The notes under the pieces were generated by a model. It saw only the letters and a list, made by a program, of their open reading frames with translations. It made no database searches and had not been told where the DNA came from. This document shows, piece by piece, positions 25,981-37,960 of a stretch of 64,000 nt of DNA. The position numbers and the translations under genes were made by a program. The stretch spans positions 167,493-231,492 of the forward strand of contig VXBA01003290.1 in assembly GCA_013399895.1 (NCBI GenBank), in the 5' to 3' direction. Within the stretch, counting starts at the first letter, position 1. Each line of letters starts with the position of its first letter. The DNA comes from Serilophus lunatus (lineage: Eukaryota > Chordata > Aves > Passeriformes > Eurylaimidae).

Positions 25981-27673
25981 ATCAGTGGCAGAATGCTTGG
26001 CCAATGTGTGGGCAATGGTATGATTTTTGCTGCTCATGTGACTCTGAGAGCCAATGGCTTCGGGACCCGCTGTTGGAGGGTGTCGTACATAGACATATAT
26101 CAAATTCCAAATTCCTTTGTGTCAGAGCTCAGGAGAGACAATAATGTGTTTACAAATGATTGGGATTCACATAGTGAAGAGAAACCACTGTTCGTGCCAT
26201 ATGTGTTCCACTGTGCTCAGAGTGAGCTGCTGAAAACCAGGTGGGGAATCCGACTCATAGATAGCTTAGAGATTTCCTTGCTTTTATAAATTTGTTTCTA
26301 AAATAATGTTGACTTGCCCCTGCTTCTAATGACCTCTGGCATTGACACTTTCTGCCTGCTTTCTGAAGAGGAGGGGATGGAAAATCTGAAAAGCCTGAGC
26401 TGTCATGCTGAAAGAACTGATAATGCGCATATTGACAAGGACTCCAAAGGCAAGGGTTCCTTGTACAGTTGGAAATCAGACAGCCAGCAGGAATGTCTGC
26501 TCTTAAAGGCATGCACACTTCTGCATGGCTTCCCTGCAATCAGAACATCTGAGTCAACAGGTTTTCAGGACTGGAAACTCTGAGTGTTGTCTTAATTGTT
26601 TATACTGCTGCAGCAAACTTTTAAACAAAAATGCTTGGAGTTCCTTTGCATACTTTGCCTACCATATGCTGCACCAAACAAAACAATGACATTCTTTTAA
26701 AACCATCTTGGCAACAGGAAAAATGCTTTGGCTAGACAGCATCATAAAAAGTTGCTGTTAGATGATAGAGTTATTGCAAGATACTGCTATTGATGTATGC
26801 ATAAACATATTCACATGTAATAACAGATATATATGCAGATGCACATACATATGTACTGAATTGAAATGAGTTCTGGCCCTATTCATGTAGGAACAAGTAC
26901 AACTTTAGAGTGTTTCCTATAGGCAGTTGATGTGAGTCTTAAGCACTACTTAGTAAACATATATATTCGGAGCTCTTACTGCATAACAGTTAGGGGTAAA
27001 GGAGCTGTGAAAGAGTTCAAAATACACCCTACCAAGGTTTCATTTTTTTGGCAGAAGTCTTTTAGGGACAGAATCTTTTTTCCAGTATGCAAAAGCCTGC
27101 ATTACAAATTGGATCAGTTGCAGCAACTTGTCCCATTCTATTGAAGTCATCTGACAGTCCCTGCAACTCTTTATTGCCGAAGATGCTGTTTTAAATTAAA
27201 AGAAAAAAATAAAAAAAATCTTCTCATTTGTAAAAGTTAAAGCTGCTTCATCTGATTTTATAACTTCCACTATTATGTGTACATGAAAGGGTTGTTTCTC
27301 AACTAGTTTGCAGCTCACTTTCTGTCTTGATAAACTCCCCAAAAGGCTTCAGACTTTTTTCTTTCACCATCAACTCTGCAATCCAATACTTTACTGCAAG
27401 TACTCTGGCTTCACAGCCACAGTTTGGAGGAGCAGCCTGACTTTGTGCTCAAGATTGGTTAGAGATCTTCCTCCCTGTGTGGCTGACTCTGTTTAGCAAG
27501 TGTAATCTGTAGCCAAGACTAAGTCAGAAAAATCAAATTCCTTCAGAGACCTACACCCCCGCACNTTTCATTCTACAACATTGCAGAAAACATTATTGCT
27601 GAGGAGAAGAAAATAAGTTAATTACAGTTTTGTCACAAAGGATATTTTACAGTTTTGATTTTCAAGCACTCAC

Positions 27674-28061
27674 CTGATTCCGCAAAAGTGATGATTTCTG
27701 AGGTTTGCTCCACAACTTCATTCATTTCAGCTCTTCTTCCAACATCATCCTCTATTTCTACATAACCATCCTCTCCCACCTTTCCCACATGGAGTTTTTT
27801 AATGGCATTCAAAAGTGCTGCCTTGGGCACCGGCTGGGTGATATTAGGTCTGTCCCTCAAGTGCAACATGTTCAGTATGTGCTTCTTTACTGCTTCCACC
27901 ATCTCAGGCTGTGAGCTGGGCACATCCTTTGAGAGCGTGGCAAGGGCACATGATGGACAGTCAGTGACTGAACTGTGCCCCTCGGATCCTGGGGTTGGGG
28001 AACTCCTCACTATAATCCAGCAAAGCACCAAGAGAAATCCTCTCTTCCAAAGCAAAGGCAT
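27674..28061 (-). CDS. INHBA: INHBA coding exon 1 (residues 1-129 plus first base of codon 130)
   Basis: This is the N-terminal part of the inhibin/activin beta-A precursor, a secreted TGF-beta family subunit that dimerises to activin A, or pairs with the alpha subunit to form inhibin A. Translation starts at the ATG at 28061 (A at -3). It is the first in-frame ATG; the open frame extends upstream only from a GTG and through an N at 28140. A hydrophobic core at residues 9-18 (FLLVLCWIIV) is the signal peptide. The prodomain follows, with an N-glycosylation sequon NIT at residue 73 and the conserved stretch PKAALLNAIKKLHVGKVG at 79-96. The exon ends in phase 1 at TCAG|GTGAGT, a consensus donor. 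It joins the acceptor at 16707 to restore the Gly-130 codon. The assignment is clear from the protein, and the two-coding-exon structure matches the known vertebrate gene. Confidence 0.97.
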
Positions 28062-28150
28062 CCTGGCAGCAAAAGTTGTTGTGATTCCCTTTTTTAAAAG
28101 GCCCTGCTTTTCCTCCCCCTTCACGAACAGTTTGGGGGGNTCAAATATAT

Positions 28151-28177
28151 TCACTCTGCTCTTCTCTGCAAAGACAT
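28151..28177 (-). other. Short upstream ORF in the INHBA leader (8 codons)
   Basis: On the minus strand an ATG at 28177 opens MSLQRRAE and stops at TGA (28151-28153), 89 nt before the INHBA ATG and clear of the N at 28140. If it lies in the transcript it could lower initiation at the main start. Its place in the mRNA is inferred from proximity only. Confidence 0.35.
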
Positions 28178-28354
28178 CTGTCCTTTAGTTTGTTTGTTTG
28201 TTTGTTTTTCCTTCTCTTCAGCAAATTCTCTGGAACAAGAACCAAAAGTTTTCTGTGAAGTTTTGTTTGCAGGTTCCCTCTCTGAATGCAATAAGTGCTG
28301 TAGATGTTTGTGGCTGTCAGAGAGAAGAGTTCTGACTCTGTCTCAGAGTAGGAG

Positions 28355-28385
28355 AGAGACACAGAGAGAGGGAGAGAGAGAGAGA
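28355..28385. repeat. (GA)n / (CT)n microsatellite in the INHBA leader
   Basis: This imperfect GA tract (plus strand) reads as CT on the INHBA sense strand, close to the presumed 5' UTR/promoter. GAGA-type tracts are common near developmental promoters; no function is shown here. Confidence 0.7.
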
Positions 28386-28420
28386 GGACGGATTGGCCTA
28401 AAGTGAGTGAGTGAATGAGA

Positions 28421-31400
28421 GAGGGAGGGAGTTTTGTCTGTGAGTAAAGGCTATGATTAGGAAGGGGGAGGAACAGGCAGGCTGGCTTCCTTATGCTCAT
28501 TGCTCCCCTAACACACACCTCTCTTCAAATATCACTACTCGTGGTTTCTTCCCTCCCCCTTTTCTAAAATCTCTCCTCATTCCTGTAAATTTACTCTTTT
28601 TTTCTCTCTCTCTGTTTGACCCTCCTCCCAACAGCTGTCATTTGCCCTTTTTTTCCCCCTTTCATTTTGTTTGGTTTGGTTTGGTTTTTTACTTCAACAG
28701 TATCACTGGCTTAATGAAGCAGAGAAAACATGAATGAATAAAAAGAGTGAAATCTTTAACAAGCACCTTGCTGTTGGTTCTGCCTGATATTATCAGGGAT
28801 AGCAGGAGATGTTAAATAGATTGTGAATGAGTTCGGGATGAGGGGAAGGGCTCGAATATTTTGGACAGAACATTATTCCACCTTGAGTAGAAGAAAAGAC
28901 CTTTTTTGCTCACTTCTAAATGCTGGAGGTTATCAACACTGGCAAGAGATCTGACAGGCGCAAAATCACACTGTTGTTTAGAGGGCTCTATAATACATGA
29001 TACACTGCCCAGCTGCCATATGCAGCCAGGCACTGAAAGCCCAAACACGAGTCGGTACTGTACATGTCTGTGACATGCGAAGGTAGTGCACTCCCACCAC
29101 AAATATCCCTGTTTCTATGCTATTTTGTGCCTAGAACTTCTCAGGCAGACATATTTAGGTTTGGGGTTAATCAAGCAATGCCTGAAAAATGCCTTGAAGG
29201 CTGAAAGTGTTACATGTCGTCTGGCCAAATCATACTTGCTTCTGATTCAAGCAAATCCCTCATCAATGCCAATAATAATTGTGTCTGAGTGGAGGCTACA
29301 TAAAATCTTCTACAATTGGCCCATTGTTATTAGAAGGCACTTATTGCTTCGTTCATTTAAATCATATAGAGCAACTGTAATATTAGAACAAGACATTGGG
29401 AATTAAAAGAAATCTAAAGCACCACGAGGAGCAGGAGTTTCAACCATGGTTGGAACCCCTTAGGAGTTTATGCTTGGGAGGGCTTTGCTCTGCAGTGAAA
29501 AAGCATTCCCTATGTCGCTGTCATGGCTTCATGTTGCCTGTACATTCTGTAGCCTCTCAGTTCTGTTCCTTACACAGCAAAATTGGAGTTAGCAAACTTG
29601 CTTAGATTTGAATTTGGTAATGAAAAATGGAAAAATTATGGCTATAACTGTAACTTTTTGAGATTCTTCCCCTCTGGATGTTAACCTGTACAGGTTTTCT
29701 TAGAACAGCTTCTTCTTTTTTAGCATTTACTCTTTTTCTTTTCCTTCCTTTCATTCTCTCTCTCAAACACCGCTGTCTTCTCAGGTGTGCTTACCTCTTA
29801 CCCAGCAAATATTCCACTTTCAGTATACTACCATCAACCATTGTATTTCACGGTGGAAAAGGGTAATTTATAAAAATAAGCTTTGAAATGTCTCTAATTT
29901 CCATGAGATGACTACAGGCACATGGGCAAAGAGACAGACAAGGAATTATAGTTAGAATAAATGAAACACACAGGAGTAATTGAACAACCAACCAAAGTTT
30001 TACAAATGTTATATATTACAAGTCCTTTTCAATTAAGCCCTTTTATAAGTCTTTTACAGTTACAAGGCATCCACACTACACCCTCATCTGTGTTTTACTG
30101 ACCTCAGTTGCTATACTGTTATATACTGTTACACTTACAGGTCTGTCAGCATTATAAACCCTGCAGCCATTCTTATAAACACATCTTTGTAACACAAACT
30201 TCACTATAATACATCAAAATTTCTTGGATCTTGTGAACAGCCCAAAGTCTGTGGTAATTATATGAAGTCTGAAAGTCAGCTTGAAGTAGAATTAAAAGTT
30301 TAATTGGATGAAAAAATAATTTCAGATGAAAATATGCATTCATGATTAGATGTACTAACAGATGACATAATTAAAGGAGTTATTTATAGTTCTAATATAG
30401 CACCTATCCCAACAGTGTCTGATGAAAAGGATAGGCATAAATCAATATAAAATACACATAAGTATGTTTTGGGTTCTTGCTGTGTAGTATAAGTTGCTTA
30501 CCATATACTAGAGGTACACATCACATTCCTCTAGTACATATAGGTATAGTATATTTTACTTCCCTTCCATGATGATGACAGATTTATCATTAAAGCATCA
30601 CTTTGTAAAAAACCCTGCTTTCGAAAAGAGAGTCTGTCAATACCACTGATCCAAGTTCATTTGTACTTACATGCATTTACATATATGTACAAAAATACAT
30701 AGTGTTTGAATAAATACATGGTGGGTCAGACTCTTTCTGTAAAAATTACATGAGCTGCAATGCTCTATACATGTATTCATTCAATATAACCCTAACAATA
30801 TGCAACAGCATGCACAGGAATTAAAAGTTTTAGTTTTAAAAGACAAAAGCTGATTTAAAGTTTTACCTCTCTAGTCTTGACTCAGAAGGAGACTGCTGTA
30901 TTGTGCATTAAGAACTGCTGAAGTTCCTCTTTGTGGTATTTATAATGTGAAGCTTTATACCGTAGTTCTCATGTGTACACTCACATATAACGTCTGTCAA
31001 AAGTAAGTGGGCCGGATCACTGTGCTGGATTGGTTAATCCTGTTACATCAGCAATTGACTGTTTTTCCTGTATGAGACATACTTCTGGTAATTATCTAAT
31101 GGAAACTCCTAATTGTCTAGCATGACAAAATATCGTGGATTCTACTTGTAGTGGTAATCTCTGTATCCATTTAAAGAATAAAACTTAAAATCAGACTGAA
31201 AGGAAACGTTATGAGTCAGGAAGACACACTCCAACTTGTTTCATTGCATAGCTAGATATAAATATTATTAGATTTAGATATCACTGATTTAGTTCAAATA
31301 TAGTATTTGCCAGATCTTTAATTACTAGTTTGCAAATTGTTTTGTTCTTCTTTCATACTTAAGGATATACTAGATAACCTTTCTGCAAATTTGGACTCTT

Positions 31401-34400
31401 TTCAAATTCAGGAAAATGCATTTGAGTAAGAATCCTTTTGCTGTGGATAGTTTTTGTGGTGGTATTTTTTTTAATTCAGTCTCTGAACAAATATCTCCTT
31501 CTGTTTAACTTGGGATCCCTTTAAAGCTCTTAAAAAAATGAATCATATTGCTCCTGTCCAAGTCTTCTGGCTTTTGACGTGCAGATTGCATCACACTATT
31601 AAAAACTGTTTAGACATCTAAAAATAAATTACAATGAATGACAGGTCACATTTTTTGCAAGTGTGATATTAACACTTGTGAAATAAAAAGCAATTTTTAT
31701 TTCAGTTTACATTAATGAAAATCAGAAATAACTATGCTAATTAAGCAGTACAGAAGTAATATATATAATTTCAAAAGTAAATCCAAAATCCATCTCCTTT
31801 CTTAAACACACATAATAACTGGCTTTATGTGGTACTGTTTATGACAAATGGCATGATCATGCAGTCTTTACTCATTCAAAACACCCACTGATTACCAGAA
31901 AATCCCCATCCTTCAGATTTAATTTTTTTTTTTGGCCTGAATTGTACTTATAATTGTATTTTTATGTCCTCCTGGTAATGTAAGTTTAAGCTATCTTGGA
32001 ATATGGCTGATCTGGATCAGAGAAGAAAGATTTAAAACTTTCAGTTAACAGTGATACCAGGGAGTCCTCATAGCACCGTTGATCCCAACTGGTGTGTGCG
32101 TGCTGTATTCACACAACAGCTTTGGTAGAATGAGCAAAAAACCAGAAGTTAATGGGAAACATATGACTAGATAGGTTGTTTTGTTTCCCATTTTTAATAT
32201 GCTTATAATAAGTTTTCAGGCTGTGGATTGAAGCCTCTTAAAACAGGTTTCAGGAGCTTTCCTGCAATATGACTTTGGTGATTCCAGTTGTGAGAAAAAA
32301 CGGCTTTTGGGGGTGCTTTTCCTTTTTTTTTTTTTTTTTTTTTTTAGCTTTCAGGGATAGCAAGACTTGCTTATTTGCAGTTATTGTTAATGGGGTCCTA
32401 AAACCGAGTTTTGGCAAAGGACTTTTCCAGCTTGCAATTCTGTTCTTCTCAGGACCAGACTGAGTTTGGTTTTAACTGTCATCCTAAAATTCTTTGAAAT
32501 TAGTTACATACTACTAGTGCAGGCAGGGACTGTTGCAATTTGGCGGAAGACGTGCTCAGCAAGAGATCTTGTATTGCTTTGATTTTACAGAGAATGGAAA
32601 AATTGCCCTGAAAGTAACAGTTATCTTCTCCTTGGACTCACAGCAGTGCAGTGCTCCACTTGCAGCAGCTGGTGTGCAGGCTGCTGACCATGACACCCCT
32701 ACTGAGGCAGCACCCAGCCGCACTGGAGCGTCTCCCACAACAGCAGCGAGTCAGAATTTCTAATGAGAAAGCGTGTGGTCTGTGACAAAAAGAGAAAGCT
32801 ACCGAGTGAAGTACAGCAAACATGAATGTGATTTATAGTGCAGGATAACTTCTGAAAGGAGTTTAGGAGAAGTGAAAAGCATCATTCATTTCAGAGCATG
32901 CTCCTTATTGCCTCGGGGAGTTTGTGTACAGCTTTACCAAAGGCCTAATGAAAGCTTTACTCAGTGACTAATTTTTTTTCACACCTATTTCTCCCTTTAT
33001 AAATATTTTCTCCCCATCCCCCCCGCACTTCTTTTCATTTTGTTGAACACAGCAACACCTGCTGGCAGTGGTCCGGGAGTACTGCTGGAAAGACCCACTA
33101 ATCTAACTCTTCAGACCAGCTGCCATTAAGCACTGCCAAACCATATTAATGAGCTGCCTCTATTTTTACCCCTTCCTGCCAGAAAGGGCAATTGCTCTTG
33201 GGAAAGACTGTAACTGGGTTTGTTGTTTCGTGGGGGGTTTTTTTCTTTTTTTCTGATTTTTTTTTTTCTGTCAGCTTCAGAGTCCAGATAATCATTGCTC
33301 ATTTAGTGAAGTTGGGATTTCTAATTTAAATTCTGATACCACTGACTGAGACTACATAAAACAATGGAGTGATGCTCAGCCTATCTTTCTGGCTCACCAG
33401 CCTATTTTAATTCACTGATGGATCAGAAATAACTAAAGAAAGGGGACTGAGAAAGAAAGGTTAGTATTCCAGCAACCTGTCTCTATTTTCCTAATTTTGA
33501 ATTTTTATCTTACAAACCATAAAAAGTGGCCTAATGCCACTTCATTATTCACACAGTGGATATTGCGTGATTTACTGACTACTTTGGAATCCTGAACTGC
33601 GTACAATGTACACGTACAACTCCACTCCTGCTTTGAGGAACAGCCATTAGAAAATACATAGGTACAGATTTCTGGGCAAATCAGCTGGAATTTCACTTTG
33701 TTGTACCTTATTTTTCTGTAATAGCAATAAAAGATATGCCAGAAACTTATATTTAGAAGGTTTATGTTTCTGCTTTTATGTAAGTGGAGCAATTAAGGCT
33801 GGTCTTGCTGTTGCTACTAACTCAAATGCTTATGTGCTCTTTAGAGAGGCCAGTGATTTCAATAATAATTAGTGAGCTGGTCAAAAAATCAAGTTCATCT
33901 GAGGATAAGAACTCAGTCTAGAGGATAGGGCAAATAATAGTTTTCAAGTTCTAGATTTGTTTTGAGTTTTTTTAATATTGATGGATGACACTTTTTGCAA
34001 GGGGGCAGGATAAGTATAAATGTTCTGTTTTGCAAGAATCTTATGTAAAGCCAATCTGACTACCAAAAGCAAATGTATTAATTTTCTTTCTAAACTATAT
34101 CTATGTCTTCTCACATGACATTCGTTGATCCTTTCTCTTGCTAACTTATGGAACAGTGAGCTTTAGCAAGAATATTCCCTGTCCATACTATTTTAGCCTA
34201 TGCGTTGTCTTCTTACACTTAAAATAAAAAACAAGGCATATTACTACATCTGCCAGGTGACACAGATGATGCTATTAGCGTGATGCAATATGATACAAAT
34301 ATGTGTTATTATCAGAGGTTGTTCAAATCTTTGCATTTGGTGGTAAACCTATTTACAAAGTGAATTTTCTTGAATTTGTAGAGAGAGTATGGAGATAAAT

Positions 34401-37400
34401 TGTAACTGGAGAGAGTAGTTCTAAGAACTAAAGTCATTCACTCAGCTTGTTCATTTGACAGGCGATTTTTCACTACATTAATAGAAAAGTAATCTTTTTT
34501 TCTTGGGAAAGAGCTCTGTAATGTGTAAAATACCTTGAGTGATGCTGTCTTCAAAGATATTTTGAGGTTATGATTAGAGTCACATCAATGATTCAAATTA
34601 CACAGGGAGGGACAGCCAGGTGACAGATTCTATTTGGTTCCAAGTAGGTTGAAAAATTTATAGCTAAAGTTGGGGCAGTATTTAACATTTACAGGTGCAT
34701 TAAATCCATTATTGAAAGTCCACTAATTTAATTTGCATGCTGTTGAAAATTTGATTGTTGCAAAAAGCATATACATCAAAATAATACCTTATGTAACTGT
34801 ACTTCATTCAGTAGAGTTTTATCGAGGATATCTTTGGATGAGTTTCAAAATTATGGGAAAGGGTTTTATTTCTCTGACAAGCCCGAATTCTCTGTTCTGT
34901 GTTCCTTTTACTACAGATAGTTAAATCACAGCACATGCAACAATGAAAGTAGAGACTCCTGTTATCTTTTGGCTTCTAGGACCAACTCTCACTGCCACCT
35001 AAATTAGTGCCAACTGTGGGAGCAGAAGTCAGTTGAATCAAGCCTTGAGTCGGATAACTATTAACCATTGGTGGATGGAAAGAGAAACAAGAAATCAGGC
35101 CTTATTTAAAAGCTGTTCAGATGAGTACTCACTGATGTATTTCCCAAAGTAACATTGCCTGTGGGTTTTAGAAAGATTTGCAACTGCTTTTGCAACAGGA
35201 TCTTTGGACCATTAATGTAAATTGTAATAGCTCTTCTGACTTCAGAGATTGAGTTACATTAGAAGAAGATCTGATGTAAAGTCTATTTATTTAATTTAAC
35301 TTCTACATATTAACGTCTGGTTTTTGACTTTTCCTTTCAGAAATAGATCCCAGTTTTCATCTTGAATGAAAGGTCCAATTTCATCTTGTTTTACCTCCCT
35401 TGATGATGAGGATACATTTTGCCTGTTATGTTTTGATTACTTCTAAATCTGACGATGTGTAGGATGGAATTGAATGAAGCTCATAAGATTGCCCCTTTGG
35501 TTGAGCTAAACTCAACAAAAGATTACATTCCCAAATCTTCCTACGTACTCATCATGTACAAGCCATTGGAAAAAGTTGCAGTGTCACACATTGACAGATA
35601 TTCCCATCTGTGAGAGTGACCAGCCGAAAATTGCCATAAGTGAAACATTAAGGATGCCAGCAAGTGACTTAAAAAGGATACGTAGATCTTCTACACTTTT
35701 GCTGCTTTGTCAGTGTGAATCCTCTGTGGAGCAAATCACTGTGGATAAAATAACTACATCCTGCAGTAAAAATGATTAGACAGAGTCTGACTGCTTACAA
35801 CTGTTTACTGTATAGAGTTTTAGATAGGGACCAGGAAATCTGGATTCTACGGCTTTGCCCTCAAATGCTGAGGACAAGTACCTCATGTCCCCTTTTGTAA
35901 AGTGGAAAGAATCAACATCTGTTCTGAGATCTGTGGGGTGAAAATATTGAACAAGCCCTTGCTGATGTTTGGTTTCACACGGCCACTGATTTTCATGAGG
36001 ATATTTAAAATAATGTTTGGACTCATGTCCAAGACAGACATATTCTGAAGGATGGGTTGGGCTTCAATGATTATTTTCAGGGAAGCACAGGAAATTACTG
36101 AGAACATTTCACTTGTGGGGAGATGAAGGGAGTAAAATGAACAGCCATAATTTATTGAAGCAGACCCCTGTCCTTATACATAACACTTTTCCCTCCCCTT
36201 CTCCATCTCCCACTCCTATTTTAAGAAGCACTGGAGATTACCCTAAGATCCAAGGTTCAAATATAAACCTGCCTAAGTTTTGAGAATTTATCTCATATTT
36301 TTCCTCAAATCTGGGGATTTAACACTAGAGATTTGACTTGGTAGCATGAAGCTGAACCTTTGGAGTGGATATAGGATCCTCAAATCTGGATTTAATTCAC
36401 TAATCCACTTCCGCTAATTTTTCTCATATGACTTCACATTTTATGGTTGAAATTTTATACTTGTAGTTCAGTGCAGGTGGGACATGTAACATGTAGACAG
36501 TTAAATACCTACTTGCCTGGTGTCTGCGGACAGACTACAATGTGTATGAACTATTAGATTTAAGCCTGTTTATTGGTAAGCATGAAATAGTACCTGCCAA
36601 GCTCAGAAGTCTTGGAGAAGTGCTTTTAACATGAGCTTTATAACACCCAGTAACAGTTGAGGGAACAGAGAGTTGATAGGCAGCAGTGATGGCCAGTTGC
36701 CTAGAATATCAGTTCCTCTTCAATAACTTTTGTGTGCCAACTATGAACTTATAAACAGTTATTTTCTTTATTCATTGTCTGCTTATTGGTGTCATGCCCT
36801 CATGATGACTCCTGCTAAAAGGGGTGACATAAGGTAGCTCAGAATAAAGTTTTTGTGTGCAAACAGGGCTCAACTGTGCATCTATGCACACATTTTTTAA
36901 TTGCTCCTTTGAAGCTGCCCATTCAGGGACAGTAACCAAGCATCTAGGAAGTATAAAAACAACAAAGAAGTGTTCAGATGTTTCTCATAAAGCAGATTCT
37001 TTTTGGGGGGGTTAGTTCTGATTCTTTTTTTTCCCCCTTAAACTGAATTTAGCTCACGTGATCCATCAAATTGACAGCTTTGAACAATAATTTAATCTGC
37101 TTGCTTGCAGGAGAGAATAGCAGGAACAGCCACAGGACAATCTTCCTCACCCGCACTCTTGGGTACACAGAGAATAGCTCATACCCTTGGCTCAACAAGT
37201 TCTTGAGACACTCAGCAGAGTTGCCTGCTGTAGTGCTTTGCTTTGAGTAGGAGCAGAGCTGAAAGGAGTGAATCCTTTCACACAGATCTGCAAACAGCCA
37301 ATCTAGAAGTGACATTCAGGGAAGTATTCATGAGAGGAAACTGCAGGCTAGAGAGAGAGCAATCTTGGATGTATTATTTAGAGGTCTACAAACTTAAAAG

Positions 37401-37639
37401 TGTAACACACAGCCATTTGGTCTTGTTAGGAAGGGCATGAAACCAAGACACAGAGTGCCATTCTGCCACTATATACATGGCGTACCCCCGAAGTGGATGT
37501 TGTTTACAGTTTTGGTCTGTGCATCTGAAGCAGGACATAGTAGAGTTAGACAAGAGACATTAAAATTATTAAGGTTTTGGAGTAACTCCTTAAAAAGAAG
37601 AAACTAAAGGGCAGTTTAGAGAAGAGAAGGCTGAAAGAA
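28421..37639. other. Upstream flank of INHBA, no gene seen
   Basis: AT-rich non-coding DNA upstream of INHBA, with simple (TTTGG)n at 28668-28688 and a T homopolymer at 32322-32345. A less AT-rich segment around 33050-33190 looks, by composition and homeodomain-like ATTAA/TAATGAG cores, like a possible conserved element, but this is a guess. In mammals the upstream neighbour of INHBA is a large gene desert before GLI3; nothing here shows a GLI3 exon. Confidence 0.5.
32322..32345 (+). repeat. Poly-T tract
   Basis: An uninterrupted run of about 24 Ts. No flanking SINE or LINE body was recognised, so it is not obviously a retroposon tail. Confidence 0.8.
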
Positions 37640-37960
37640 CCTTGGGTTTTAGAGAATCATGAAGATGGCAGATAAGGTGAATGCTGAACAGTTATCCACC
37701 AAATCCTGCAGTACTAGGGGGAACTCGTTGAAACTAGTAGAAGATTTAAAACAGATACAGTGCTTACACAATGGAGTGTGAGCTTCTGGGATTTGTTGCC
37801 ACAGGAGGCTGTGGAGGCAGACAGTATCAGAAGACTCAAAAAGGTCCATTAAAAACTACCAGAGGGAATAGGCAGGGACATATCCTCTAACATCCTTATT
37901 ACAACAATTGAAGATTCTGGGGAGCTTGAAGGGACAGGCCTACAGAAAGTGGCCAGGCTC
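37640..37960. mobile_element. Possible degraded interspersed repeat, family unknown
   Basis: The segment TTTGTTGCCACAGGAGGCTG followed by TGGAGGCAGACAGTATCAGA and ACTCAAAAAGG resembles, from memory, a motif frequent in bird genomes ('TGGAACTCATTGCCACAGGA...TGTGGAGGC...'). I cannot name the family or its limits; the coordinates are approximate. Confidence 0.3.

Larger units (their letters stand above)
16707..27673 (-). other. INHBA intron between the two coding exons (~11 kb)
   Basis: The intron is bounded by a GTGAGT donor (27668-27673) and a TAATCAG acceptor (AG at 16707-16708). It is AT-rich with no second gene. Its recognisable contents are a 35-bp perfect tandem duplication (18618-18687), a CR1 tail (19525-19584), a G-homopolymer with an N (22483-22500), an ancient amniote-repeat remnant near 22925-23010, short GT tracts near 24276 and 25959, and a single N at 27565. 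The open reading frames inside it are short and have no recognisable protein similarity. Confidence 0.9.
28062..28420 (-). promoter_or_regulatory. INHBA: INHBA 5' UTR / promoter-proximal region
   Basis: This is the region immediately upstream of the INHBA start codon. On the minus strand it has a CT-rich tract (28355-28385), then CTGAGACAGAG, CTCTGACAGCCACAAAC and an (AAAC)n run near 28188-28205. From memory this order resembles the human INHBA 5' UTR, so much of it is probably transcribed leader. An N at 28140 beside a G/C homopolymer may hide bases. I see no TATA box of TATAAA type on the minus strand up to about 28760. The transcription start and any upstream non-coding exon are not determined. 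Confidence 0.5.

Noticed and set aside
28062..28154. In-frame extension of the INHBA reading frame upstream of its ATG
   Set aside because: It starts only at GTG, crosses an N at 28140, and would put 31 residues before the signal peptide; the ATG at 28061 is the conserved start.
27802..28188. 128-codon plus-strand frame over INHBA exon 1
   Set aside because: Antisense shadow of the real exon, crossing an N.
32322..32345. Poly-T as the tail of an antisense SINE or processed pseudogene
   Set aside because: No element body or gene-like sequence next to it and no clear target-site duplication.
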